A DNA stretch of 64,000 nucleotides. It comes from Halobacillus campisalis. Its GTDB lineage: Bacteria; Bacillota; Bacilli; Bacillales; Halobacillaceae. Of the stretch, positions 16,449-24,969 are shown one piece after another. Below the pieces are notes generated by a model that did no database searches, had not been told where the DNA came from, and saw only the letters and a list, made by a program, of their open reading frames with translations. A program made the position numbers and the translations under genes. Numbering within the stretch: the stretch's first letter is position 1; the number at the start of each line of letters is the position of its first letter. Location of the stretch: contig NZ_JAPVRC010000002.1 in NCBI RefSeq assembly GCF_030345335.1, forward strand, positions 619,367 to 683,366. Direction: 5' to 3'.

Positions 16449-16565
16449 GAGCAAACACTCCTTTTTAATTATATTACTTACCTTACCCTAGTTTTGTAAT
16501 AAATAAATGTGAGCTATATTACATTTTCAATTTTCAACAGGAACTTCACTTATAAAATTGGTCAT

Positions 16566-17046
16566 AAAAAAACTCACACCACTGAATGATGTGAGGGTAA
16601 ACAACTTAGGTGACTCAACCATGTTAGAATCATCCTGGATTCTACATTGTCTTGATTTGATTAACTCGCAGAAGGACAATTCTTTCTAAGAATTCGTTTC
16701 CGCTTCATGTGGTTAAGTCAAATTTGTGTTGATGCTCCTCTTTTCTATAAATTTCTTATGAAAAGAAGGAAGTAATGCTAGAGCGACCTTTAAATCTTGA
16801 CTACCTCTGCAAGGAATGTGTTGATTTCCTTTTCAGGGGTCATTGTCTTACAGGAATTGGTCGACTCTTCGTATCAGGGCGGTTATATACCCTTATTCCG
16901 ACACGTGACCTTCAGATCTGGGCAATTCTCATCCTCTACACAGGAGTTGTGTTCCCTTCTATCGGTCAAAATGTCATTGTTCGTTTGGAAACGAACTCGC
17001 GATGGTTGAGCCACCTAAGTTGTTTAGCGGTTTGTTTCTTCTCTAC
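16566..17046 (-). ncRNA. Candidate large structured non-coding RNA (about 480 nt), family not recognised
   Basis: The minus-strand transcript would start just after an extended -10 box (TGGTATAAT, 17053-17061) and end at a clear terminator (CTCACA...TGTGAG plus seven T, 16566-16595). Its ends pair over 25 bp: 17002-17026 with 16598-16622. The only mismatch is an A-C on the plus strand but a G-U pair in minus-strand RNA, which favours RNA on this strand. Internal hairpins include GTTCGTTT-CC-AAACGAAC, TAGAATC..GATTCTA and GAATTCTT..AAGAATT. No credible ORF. It does not match what I know of RNase P, tmRNA, SRP or 6S RNA, and the OLE-associated gene is absent. Confidence 0.65.
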
Positions 17047-17052
17047 ATGTTT

Positions 17053-17061
17053 ATTATACCA
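17053..17061 (-). promoter_or_regulatory. Extended -10 promoter of the candidate RNA
   Basis: TGGTATAAT on the minus strand (TGn plus consensus TATAAT). No good -35 lies at 17 nt, as is common for extended -10 promoters. Confidence 0.55.
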
Positions 17062-17457
17062 TTGTTTTTAATTTAGTGCGAGCAAATTCACAAAAAAGAT
17101 TGCGCTTACATAACTGATTTGAAGGGTTTTTTTCAGTATTCGAGATTGGACTAGTAGAAAAACGGGACTACTCGATGATGAGGAAACAGGGATACGCTCT
17201 GTTGCAATATACATTATGCTTCTCTTCATATTGAAGGTTTAAAAATTGCTATCAATTTATAATTTTACAGGGAATGCTTCTAATTTTAAGGGGTTTACCT
17301 TTCTTTACACCCCTCTATCTATTAATATATGGGTTGGGTCTTTATTAAAGTAAGTAATAACTATGAATATATTATATATGATAATAGTAGAATTAAAATG
17401 TTCTGGAAAAATTGAGAAGTCATTGAATAGTTGTGGATAGAAAGAGGGGGTAAGTTA
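17062..17457. other. Gene-free AT-rich interval upstream of the sodium channel
   Basis: No ORF with a ribosome site. The last 60 nt must hold the promoter of the channel gene, but no clear consensus stands out in this very AT-rich stretch. Confidence 0.4.
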
Positions 17458-18219
17458 GTGAAGCTGAAGAAGTTTGTGGAACACCCGTTATTTACGAGAT
17501 TTATTCTCGCGGTTATTTTAATAAACGCTGTGCAAATCGGATTTGGAACAGACGTTTCAATATATGAACGTTACGAATCTTTATTCATAGGATTGGATTT
17601 ACTGATCCTGGCAATTTTCACGGTTGAAATTGTTCTGAAGTTAATCGTTTATCGAAAGCAATTTTTTAAAGATGGCTGGAACGTATTTGATTTTGTGATT
17701 GTATTTGGGAGTATCGTATTGTATAACACCCATTTGGTTGGCGTCTTAAGGATTCTTCGAGTGCTTCGAGTACTTAGGACGATATCGGTCGTACCTTCTT
17801 TACGAAGACTGACGGCTGCATTATTTATGGCAATTCCAGCGATTGGATCAGTCACAATTCTTATGGGAATCATTTTCTATGTATATGCAGTTATCGGTAC
17901 GAGCTTCTTTGGTGAAATTACTCCAGAATATTTCGGGAACATTGGTTTAAGTGCGTTGACTTTATTCCAAGTATTTACACTGGAAAGCTGGGCGAGCGGA
18001 GTATTTCGCCCGATTTTTGCTGAAGTTGTATGGTCATGGCTCTATTTTGTTTCCTTCATTATCGTTTCGACGTTTATAATTTTAAACTTGATTGTCGGTG
18101 AAATTGTAAACAATGCTCAGAAACTTTCCGAGCATTCAGAGCAGGAGAGTGAAGATACAAGAAAAATAATGAATGAGCTGAATGAATTGAAACGAATGAT
18201 CAAAAAGGAAAATGAATAA
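17458..18219 (+). CDS. NaChBac-type voltage-gated sodium channel
   Basis: A protein of 253 aa from GTG 17458, preceded by GAGGGGGT; an upstream TTG at 17431 would put that ribosome site inside the gene. One six-helix domain: S1-S3, then the S4 voltage sensor with repeated Arg every third residue (LRILRVLRVLRTISVVPSLR), the pore with selectivity filter TLESWAS as in NaChBac of Bacillus halodurans, S6, and a C-terminal coiled coil (about residues 222-250). It would work as a homotetramer. In alkaliphilic bacilli this channel supports motility, chemotaxis and pH homeostasis. Monocistronic. Confidence 0.93.
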   Translation: MKLKKFVEHPLFTRFILAVILINAVQIGFGTDVSIYERYESLFIGLDLLILAIFTVEIVLKLIVYRKQFFKDGWNVFDFVIVFGSIVLYNTHLVGVLRILRVLRVLRTISVVPSLRRLTAALFMAIPAIGSVTILMGIIFYVYAVIGTSFFGEITPEYFGNIGLSALTLFQVFTLESWASGVFRPIFAEVVWSWLYFVSFIIVSTFIILNLIVGEIVNNAQKLSEHSEQESEDTRKIMNELNELKRMIKKENE

Positions 18220-18224
18220 AAGAT

Positions 18225-18256
18225 AAAAAGCGGAATAACTCCCGCTTTTTATTTTT
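18225..18256 (+). terminator. Terminator of the sodium channel gene
   Basis: AAAAAGCGG (18225-18233) pairs with CCGCTTTTT (18242-18250), followed by ATTTTT. Confidence 0.85.
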
Positions 18257-18327
18257 GGTGAGGATATGGACTTCTCGCCACAAAATGGTAGAATTTAAGT
18301 AGAGTATTGAAGAAGGAGTCCAATTCT

Positions 18328-18948
18328 ATGAATCTGTGGATAAGAAAAGTATTTGTTGTCTTAATTACAATTATGACACTGGGCATTTATATACCACCTG
18401 CTTACGCAGAGATGGAAACGGCTGAAAATAAAGAAGTCGCTTCAAAAGATCATGCTGATCACGTAGATTTAGAAAACGATGATGCTCACAAAACAGACGT
18501 GGTTGATGAGGAAGTTTCACCTTTCGAAGAACCGGTTTTCTCTACTGAATACTATGTACATACGATAACAGAACAGGCGAAAGGCCAAATGGTTACCAAA
18601 ATGGGCCCGAAAATCATAGATAAAGTTGAAGCAGATTTTGAAAGAGACATCCTCCCTAAGGTGGAAGAAGTTATAGCGGATATCATCTCCGAGGCGGGGG
18701 AGGAGGATGTTCCCTATTATGAAGTGACAGAGGAACTGACTCCGGGGTATGGTGAAAAGATCTTTACAGTATTGGACGGGCGTACAAAAGAAGAAATTGC
18801 TCGTTTTGATGTGAGGCGCGATATTCGGCCGGGAGAAGGGTATTGGTTCAATTTTCATTATCATCTGAATGAGGACAGCTTTGAAGAACATCATAGCATT
18901 GGAGAAATTTACTGGGATAAAAACACACCTCCTAAGTGGATGTCATAG
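18328..18948 (+). CDS. YpjP-like exported protein
   Basis: A protein of 206 aa from ATG 18328 (AGAAGGAG 9 nt upstream; a TTG at 18307 lies before that ribosome site). An N-terminal signal peptide ends near PAYAEM. A linker of about 40 acidic residues follows. The C-terminal half ends FNFHYHLNEDSFEEHHSIG, then YWDKNTPPKWMS, the characteristic end of the Bacillus YpjP family (function unknown). Probably exported to the wall zone. Confidence 0.8.
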   Translation: MNLWIRKVFVVLITIMTLGIYIPPAYAEMETAENKEVASKDHADHVDLENDDAHKTDVVDEEVSPFEEPVFSTEYYVHTITEQAKGQMVTKMGPKIIDKVEADFERDILPKVEEVIADIISEAGEEDVPYYEVTEELTPGYGEKIFTVLDGRTKEEIARFDVRRDIRPGEGYWFNFHYHLNEDSFEEHHSIGEIYWDKNTPPKWMS

Positions 18949-18978
18949 TTTCATAAAACTTGCTTTACTCATAATAAA

Positions 18979-19014
18979 ATCCCCCGGTTTCGTCAATTTG
19001 ACGGAGCGGGGGAT
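18979..19014 (-). terminator. Bidirectional terminator closing dpp-ykf and ypjP-like genes
   Basis: ATCCCCCG (18979-18986) pairs with CGGGGGAT (19007-19014), with an inner CGTCA/TGACG stem at 18991-19003. Confidence 0.75.
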
Positions 19015-19019
19015 GTTTA

Positions 19020-20036
19020 CTATTTCGTGAGTAAGTCAGGCTGTTTTTTAATCGGCGTCTTATCCTCAATATCGTCATTATACAAGTGGCAGGCTACAAA
19101 GTGATTATGATCTACTTCCTGCCATACAGGCTTGATTTCGGAGCAGGCTTTCATTGCCATTGGACAGCGAGTCCTGAACACGCATCCGCTCGGCGGGTCA
19201 ATCGGACTTGGAATTTCGCCTTCGATGATAACCTGTTCACGGCTGTCCTCGATATCCGGATCAGGAATTGGGATCGCTGATAAAAGAGCCTGAGTGTAAG
19301 GGTGGAGCGGTTTATCGTAGAGCTCTTCACTGCTTGTAAGTTCGACCATATGCCCTAAATACATGACTCCAATACGATCGGAAATATGCTGTACCATAGA
19401 GAGGTCATGGGCAATAAATAGATAGGTCAGACCCTTTTCTTCCTGAAGCCTTTCTAATAGATTAACCACCTGGGCTTGTACGGAGACGTCCAGAGCGGAA
19501 ATAGGTTCATCGGCGATAATCAAATCCGGGTCAAGTGCAAGTGCCCTTGCGATACCGATTCGCTGCCGCTGGCCGCCGCTGAATTCGTGGGGGTAGCGGT
19601 TGGCGTGATCACGGTTCAGTCCGACTTCTTCAAGAAGTTCATACACTCTAGCCATACGTTCTTTTTCTGATTTGTAGAGTTTGTGGACGACCATAGGTTC
19701 AGAGATAATATCTGCTACAGTGGATCTTGGGTTCAAAGAAGCATAGGGATCCTGAAAAATCATTTGCAGCTGTCTTTTTAACTGAAAGTCTTCCTTTTCT
19801 GAAAGTTGATGGACATCCTTATCATTGAATAGGACCTGGCCCTCAGTCCTGCTATACAGGTTCATAATCGTTCGACCTGTCGTAGATTTACCGCACCCTG
19901 ATTCTCCCACGAGTCCGAAAGTTTCGCCTTTGTAGATGTCAAAACTAACTCCGTCTACTGCTTTTAGCGTTTTGCCTTTTCCTAGATTAAAATGCTTTTT
20001 CAAGTTACGGACTTGCAGAGTTTTTTCTTCTTTCAT
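19020..20036 (-). CDS. ykfD: Oligopeptide ABC transporter ATPase YkfD
   Basis: A protein of 338 aa from ATG 20036 (GGAGG 7 nt upstream, inside the ykfC end). An OppF/DppF-type ATPase: Walker A VGESGCGKSTTGR, signature EFSGGQRQRIGIARAL, Walker B LIIADEPISALDVS, and the C-terminal oligopeptide domain with the Cys motif CRTRCPMAMKAC-like (FeS-type in this subfamily). The second ATPase for the dipeptide transporter whose other parts are dppBCDE at the front of the same operon. Last gene of dppABCDE-ykfABCD. Confidence 0.92.
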   Translation of the reverse strand: MKEEKTLQVRNLKKHFNLGKGKTLKAVDGVSFDIYKGETFGLVGESGCGKSTTGRTIMNLYSRTEGQVLFNDKDVHQLSEKEDFQLKRQLQMIFQDPYASLNPRSTVADIISEPMVVHKLYKSEKERMARVYELLEEVGLNRDHANRYPHEFSGGQRQRIGIARALALDPDLIIADEPISALDVSVQAQVVNLLERLQEEKGLTYLFIAHDLSMVQHISDRIGVMYLGHMVELTSSEELYDKPLHPYTQALLSAIPIPDPDIEDSREQVIIEGEIPSPIDPPSGCVFRTRCPMAMKACSEIKPVWQEVDHNHFVACHLYNDDIEDKTPIKKQPDLLTK

Positions 20037-20038
20037 CA

Positions 20039-20980
20039 CTATTCCTCCGTATCTCTCCAGTAGCGTCTTGCGCTGCATAGCTCACGGCCGTATATGGTTC
20101 CATTCAATTTGATAATTTCAATGGTTTTTCCGGTTTTAGGGGAATGAATCATTTTTCCATCTCCATAGTAAATACCTACGTGATGTATGCTGCCTTGCCC
20201 TTCATCATGGGCAAAAAACAATAAATCACCTGGCTCAATTTCTTCTAGATTTACTTCTATACCTGATAGTGCCTGGTCTGTGGCATCGCGTGGTATTTCA
20301 TAGCCGTTCGCTTTATGCATATTGTAGGCAAATCCTGAACAGTCGTAGCCGTAAGAACTCATGCCGCCCCAGAAGTAGGGTAAATCAACGAACTTCTCAC
20401 CTTCTTTTAAAATAGCGGCTCCGTCGCCTTTTGGAATATGTTCTTTAGAGGGGTAAAGCGAAACATCTAGTTCTAACACATATCCTGTACCATGAGGAGT
20501 CCGTACTTTGATGAATTGGCCTTCCTCTGCCAGGGCAGGAAGCGACGTTAAATAACTGATATCAAACATTGGTTCTCCCTGATCGTCTAATAAAAGAGTC
20601 GTGTTTTTATTGACGACCGCGACCCCTTGCCCGATCCATTCATGCTCAGGAACTTCTTTCAGCTGATTAATTGGAACGTACCCAGGATAACCGCGGTCAT
20701 CCTTTTTGGAAGGTTGAGTAGGAATGACGACGCTTGCCCATTTTCCTTCAACGTAATCCACGATCACTTCTTCACCGTAAAGAAGCTGGGATTGTATTAA
20801 ATTATTATCGCTTAAAGCTAAACTTGATTCGTATGTTAGACTGTCGAGCCAATCTTTAATTTTTGTTGGATTTGAAATTCCCGGCAAATCAATGGAACGT
20901 GGAGCTTCATGTGAAGTCCATACGGTAGCGACCGGAACTTGGACTACCCATGTCGTTCTTGTTGCTTCTGCTTGAGTCAT
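20039..20980 (-). CDS. ykfC: NlpC/P60 gamma-D-glutamyl-L-diamino acid endopeptidase YkfC
   Basis: A protein of 313 aa. The N-terminal two thirds are SH3b-like; the C-terminal NlpC/P60 domain has the catalytic Cys in YGYDCSGFAY, His in IHHVGIYYGDG and the third polar residue at HSPKTG. It cleaves L-Ala-gamma-D-Glu from murein tri/tetrapeptides. No signal peptide is visible (begins MTQAEATRTTW), which fits peptide recycling in the cytoplasm. It ends 2 nt before ykfD. Confidence 0.92.
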   Translation of the reverse strand: MTQAEATRTTWVVQVPVATVWTSHEAPRSIDLPGISNPTKIKDWLDSLTYESSLALSDNNLIQSQLLYGEEVIVDYVEGKWASVVIPTQPSKKDDRGYPGYVPINQLKEVPEHEWIGQGVAVVNKNTTLLLDDQGEPMFDISYLTSLPALAEEGQFIKVRTPHGTGYVLELDVSLYPSKEHIPKGDGAAILKEGEKFVDLPYFWGGMSSYGYDCSGFAYNMHKANGYEIPRDATDQALSGIEVNLEEIEPGDLLFFAHDEGQGSIHHVGIYYGDGKMIHSPKTGKTIEIIKLNGTIYGRELCSARRYWRDTEE

Positions 20981-21003
20981 GATTGATTTCCTCCTTTTTA
21001 ATG

Positions 21004-22098
21004 TTACGAAAGCATTTGTTCTATATCTATTCCTTTAATCCCTAAACCCGGTTCACTACCAAAAGTCATATTACGTCCATTATATTGAACGCCTCCATGT
21101 AACGGGTCTTTCGAAAGCATGAGAGGCGCGTCGAAGTCGAATCTCGTAATATTTTTTTGACTGGCTGCAAAATGAGCGGCCGCTGTTATTCCAAGCTTTG
21201 TTTCTATCATACTTCCTACCATGCACGGTATTCCGTACGCTTCTGCAAGCTTGTTAATTTTCAAAGCTTCATGAATACCACCGGCCTTCATAAGCTTGAT
21301 GTTGATCAGGTCGGCACATTTATTCTCTAACACTCTTTTTGCATCTTGTGGAGTAAAGACACTTTCATCAGCCATAATTGGAGTAGACGTATGATCTGTC
21401 ACTTGTTTTAAGGCGTCGATGTCATAAGCTGCGACCGGCTGCTCTACGAGTTCGATATTCAATGCCAGCTGCTCCATTTTTCGAATAGCATGAATAGCCT
21501 CTTTAGACGACCATCCCTGGTTGGCATCCAATCGAATCGTAGGAGCAGCTCCTATTTTCTCACGGATGGCAGTAATTCGCTGAATGTCTTTTTCGATGTC
21601 ATCTTTTCCTACCTTAACCTTCAAAACATTGAAACCGTTCTTGATGTATTGCTCAGCGTCAATAGCCATTTGCTCGGCATCATTTACACTGACTGTATAA
21701 TCGGTTTCCAGCTCATTGCGGTATCCCCCTAAAAATTGAAAGAGGGGGAGGCTGCATTTTTGAGATAAACAATCATATAAAGCCATGTCAACAGCTGCTT
21801 TTGCACTAGTATTTCCAACCGCTGAACGATGAAGGCTTTCAAACAATTTTTCTCTTTCAAATAGTGTCTTCCCCAAAATAGAGGGTTTTAAAATACTTTC
21901 CACCATATATTTGATACTCGCAGAGCTTTCCCCAGTAATGACATGAGTAGGAGGAGCTTCTCCCCATCCGACGGTTCCATCTGTACAAGTCACTTTGACG
22001 TATAGAGACTCAGCAACGGTGACCGTTCTGAGGGCTGTTTTAAAAGGGGTGTGTAATGGGACGGTGACAGGGTATGTATCAATCGATTGAATCATCAT
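21004..22098 (-). CDS. ykfB: L-Ala-D/L-Glu epimerase YkfB
   Basis: A protein of 364 aa of the enolase superfamily. KxK motif in VLKVKVGKDD, metal ligands in IRLDANQGW, ELVEQP and MADESVF, and the second catalytic Lys in LINIKLMKAGG. It converts L-Ala-D-Glu, released by YkfC, to L-Ala-L-Glu so that ordinary peptidases can use it. Start ATG 22098 has AAAGGATG upstream. Confidence 0.93.
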   Translation of the reverse strand: MMIQSIDTYPVTVPLHTPFKTALRTVTVAESLYVKVTCTDGTVGWGEAPPTHVITGESSASIKYMVESILKPSILGKTLFEREKLFESLHRSAVGNTSAKAAVDMALYDCLSQKCSLPLFQFLGGYRNELETDYTVSVNDAEQMAIDAEQYIKNGFNVLKVKVGKDDIEKDIQRITAIREKIGAAPTIRLDANQGWSSKEAIHAIRKMEQLALNIELVEQPVAAYDIDALKQVTDHTSTPIMADESVFTPQDAKRVLENKCADLINIKLMKAGGIHEALKINKLAEAYGIPCMVGSMIETKLGITAAAHFAASQKNITRFDFDAPLMLSKDPLHGGVQYNGRNMTFGSEPGLGIKGIDIEQMLS

Positions 22099-22119
22099 AG
22101 TCGTTCATCCTTTCCTGAC

Positions 22120-23040
22120 TTACGAAACTCCTGGCTGAATCACCAACGTTTTTGAGAAACTTGATAATCTGGCTTTCGTCCCTAAAGGGATGGCGAAATG
22201 AGGGAGGCAGTGGCCGATTTTGAAGCCTGAAACAACTGGTTTTTCTAAATGTGCCAGGTAATGATGGAGGACTTGCTCCAGGCTCAGCGACTCATTCCGT
22301 TTTTTGGGCTGCGAATCTTTGAAATCTCCGATAATGATCCCTGCAGCATCTTCGAGTTTCCCTGATAACTGCAGCTGACTTAAGAAAGAGTCAATGCGGT
22401 AAGGTTCTTCTCCAATATCTTCTATAAACAGCAATTTATTTTTCGTATTCAATTCATAATCAGATCCTATGGAATTGACGAGCAGCGAAAGGTTACCGCC
22501 AACCACTCTACCTTCTGATTCACCTTCTGAAATGACGTGAAGCGGTGATATGTCCTGTGTGTAGTTTAAGGTTACAGGCTGGAAAAGTTGATGAAACATG
22601 GATTTTGAAAAGTCGTCGAAATCATCTTTTCCTATATCAGAACTAAGCATAGGACCGTGAAAGGTGACAAGTCCTGTTTTTTGGCGGATCGCTGTATGTA
22701 AGTATGTAATATCACTATACCCCCAGAAAATTTTGGGGTGATTTTTGATTAACTTGTAATCTATAGAGTCAGCAATTCTTCCTGTTCCATAGCCTCCGCC
22801 TGCGCAAATAATCGCATCCACATCGCGATCTGCAAACATCATATGTAAATCGTTTAACCTCTGTTCATCAGTACCAGCTAAATATCCATAAGTACAGGAA
22901 ACATGGGGAGCGATCTTCACGTGTAAACCCAGTTCATTTAAAAAGGGGATCGCTCGCTGTAAATGATTTAAATCTGGAGGACTTGCGGGTGCTATTACTC
23001 CTACAGTCTGCCCTGGTTGTAATCGGTTAGGATAAATCAT
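22120..23040 (-). CDS. ykfA: LD-carboxypeptidase (peptidase S66) YkfA
   Basis: A protein of 306 aa from ATG 23040, with GGAAG 8 nt upstream; the longer open frame adds non-native residues. S66 marks: VGVIAPASP at the N-terminus, CAGGGYGTGR, the nucleophile Ser in FWGYSDITYLH, and FIEDIGEEPYR. Removes the terminal D-Ala or cleaves murein tetrapeptides in the recycling route. First ykf gene, separated from dppE by about 255 bp. Confidence 0.92.
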   Translation of the reverse strand: MIYPNRLQPGQTVGVIAPASPPDLNHLQRAIPFLNELGLHVKIAPHVSCTYGYLAGTDEQRLNDLHMMFADRDVDAIICAGGGYGTGRIADSIDYKLIKNHPKIFWGYSDITYLHTAIRQKTGLVTFHGPMLSSDIGKDDFDDFSKSMFHQLFQPVTLNYTQDISPLHVISEGESEGRVVGGNLSLLVNSIGSDYELNTKNKLLFIEDIGEEPYRIDSFLSQLQLSGKLEDAAGIIIGDFKDSQPKKRNESLSLEQVLHHYLAHLEKPVVSGFKIGHCLPHFAIPLGTKARLSSFSKTLVIQPGVS

Positions 23041-23253
23041 GTTTTGTACTTCCTTTCTTATAAGCAATGGTAAGCTTTGATACGGTTCTTAAGAGAGTTA
23101 TGTAATGATATGATATGAGAGTTCGAACTTCCGTTACTTGGCAAAGCAAGATAAGTTTCGGCGAACACCCGTGGAAAGCGAAAGGTCTTACCTGCCGCTC
23201 TATCGAAAGCAGACGGGCCGCCATCTTCCATAACTACAGGCAGCTTATAAAAA

Positions 23254-23281
23254 GAAGGGAAACCCATACAGTTGTATGGGT
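23254..23281 (-). terminator. Partial terminator between dppE and ykfA, within a 257-bp spacer
   Basis: On the minus strand, ACCCATAC-AACT-GTATGGGT is followed by the T-rich TTCCCTTCTTTTT. It may reduce read-through from dppE into ykfABCD. The remaining spacer (to 23297) holds a weak relic resembling the repeat core (CCGTGGAAAGCGAAAGG near 23170) and nothing else recognisable. Confidence 0.6.
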
Positions 23282-23297
23282 TCTCTTCTCTAAATGC

Positions 23298-24929
23298 TTA
23301 TTCTTTCGTAGCCCACTTCAGTTCTAGATAGCCGACGGGATGTCGAACGATACCATCCACGTTATCCTTTTGTAAGAACACTTGATTGTAGAAATGAATC
23401 GGGAAGATCGGCATTTCTTCGAATAAGATTTGTTCAGCTTCGTACATATGCTGGAAACGCTGTTCTTCATCTGTCTCTTCTTTGGCTTGAGCGATCAGAT
23501 TGTCATATTCTTCATTAGCCCAACCTGTACGGTTCATACTTGAGTCAGTCGTAAAGCTTTCTAAAAAGTTGATCGGGTCAGCATAATCAGCCAGGAAGGA
23601 GCTGCGGGAAAATTGGTGCTCGAGCGCTTTTTGATCTTCAAGGAAAACATTCCATTCCGTGTTTTCTAAAGTAACATCTACGCCCAAGTTTTTACTGTAC
23701 ATTTCTTGCATGGTTTCAGCGATGCTCTTATTGGTATCATCAGTGTTGTAGGATAGGGTAACTTCTGGAAGTTCATCGTATCCTTCTTCCTCCATACCTT
23801 CCTCCAGCAGTTGTTTAGCTTCTTCAGCGTCATATTGAACAAGGGCACCACTTTCTTCACGGAAATCATTGCCGTTGGCATCTTTGAATCCTGGTGACAC
23901 AAAGCCTCTTGCTGGTTCTTCACCCATTTTAGTTACATAGCTTACGATATCTTCTTGGTTGACAGCTAATGCGAATGCTTTACGGATTTTTTCATTTTGG
24001 AACGGTTCTTCTTCTACATTAAAGCGATAGAACTGGGTTCCTGCCTGATCTTCGATGGTCACTTCATCACTTTCCAGCAATTCGTCTGCTAAATCTGATG
24101 GGATTTCAGAGTTATCAAGATCGCCACTGTCATATAATTGATACTCTGTATTTGAATCATCGACCATAGCAAAATGCACTTCTTCTAATTGTACGGTCTC
24201 TGCATCCCAGTATTCCTCATTTTTTTCTAACACCATTTCGTTATCATGTTCCCATTCTGTAAGAGAAAACGGACCGTTTCCTACGAAGCTCTCAGCTTCA
24301 GTGAACCATTCTTCATTATCTTCCGCCACTTCTTTATTGATAGGGAAGAAGGCTGGGTTTGATATGATGTTCAAAAAGTAGTTTGTCGGAGCGGTAAGAG
24401 TGACGTGCAATTCTTTGTCATTTACAGCCTCAACCATGACTTCATCAGCGGACCCCTCTCCGTTGTTGAAATCTTCTCCACCTTCAATGAAATAACCGAG
24501 GAAGGCAGCAGCGGAAGCTGTTTCAGGGTCTAGAAGCCTTTTCCATGCAAATTCAAAGTCTTCTGCAGTAACATCGTCTCCGTTCGACCACTTGGCATCC
24601 TCCCTTATGGTGAACGTATATTCCGTTCCATCTTCTGAAACTTCGATGTTTTCTGCAGTAGCTTCTTCAGGCTCATGCTCCTGACTTAATCGGGTCATCC
24701 CTTCCATCAAGTTGTTCAATACGTTCCATGAAGCAGCATCAAACCCGATGGGAGGATCCAGTGAGGTAGGCTCTGCTCCATTATTCATGCGAAGAACAGA
24801 AGAGTCTTCACTTGTGGATTCCTCTCCATCTTCGCTGCCTCCTTCTTCACCAGCATTTTCATCAGCTGTACAAGCTGCAAGAACAGCTACTAGCAAAATT
24901 CCTAGTAATACGGTTAACCACTTTTTCAT
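23298..24929 (-). CDS. dppE: Dipeptide/murein-peptide ABC transporter substrate-binding lipoprotein DppE
   Basis: A protein of 543 aa of the OppA/DppA (SBP family 5) type. Signal peptide with lipobox VLAAC (Cys 20), followed by a very acidic Glu/Ser linker. Family motif region RMNNGAEPTSLDPPIGF. It captures peptides outside the membrane for DppBCD/YkfD. The acidic surface is typical of a halophile. Preceded by a good ribosome site (AAGGGGTAAAG). Confidence 0.93.
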   Translation of the reverse strand: MKKWLTVLLGILLVAVLAACTADENAGEEGGSEDGEESTSEDSSVLRMNNGAEPTSLDPPIGFDAASWNVLNNLMEGMTRLSQEHEPEEATAENIEVSEDGTEYTFTIREDAKWSNGDDVTAEDFEFAWKRLLDPETASAAAFLGYFIEGGEDFNNGEGSADEVMVEAVNDKELHVTLTAPTNYFLNIISNPAFFPINKEVAEDNEEWFTEAESFVGNGPFSLTEWEHDNEMVLEKNEEYWDAETVQLEEVHFAMVDDSNTEYQLYDSGDLDNSEIPSDLADELLESDEVTIEDQAGTQFYRFNVEEEPFQNEKIRKAFALAVNQEDIVSYVTKMGEEPARGFVSPGFKDANGNDFREESGALVQYDAEEAKQLLEEGMEEEGYDELPEVTLSYNTDDTNKSIAETMQEMYSKNLGVDVTLENTEWNVFLEDQKALEHQFSRSSFLADYADPINFLESFTTDSSMNRTGWANEEYDNLIAQAKEETDEEQRFQHMYEAEQILFEEMPIFPIHFYNQVFLQKDNVDGIVRHPVGYLELKWATKE

Positions 24930-24969
24930 TTCTCTTTACCCCTTCCATCACGTACTGAAGATATTTTGA

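Noticed and set aside
16566..17046. Considered OLE, RNase P, tmRNA, SRP and 6S RNA
   Set aside because: Length, ends and remembered conserved segments do not fit, and the OLE-associated membrane protein gene is not adjacent. A covariance-model search is still needed.
16775..17071. A 98-codon plus-strand frame (and a 70-codon one in another frame) in the gap before the sodium channel
   Set aside because: No ribosome site, Cys/Leu-rich random-looking protein, and it lies antisense to the structured RNA candidate, whose pairing explains the sequence better.
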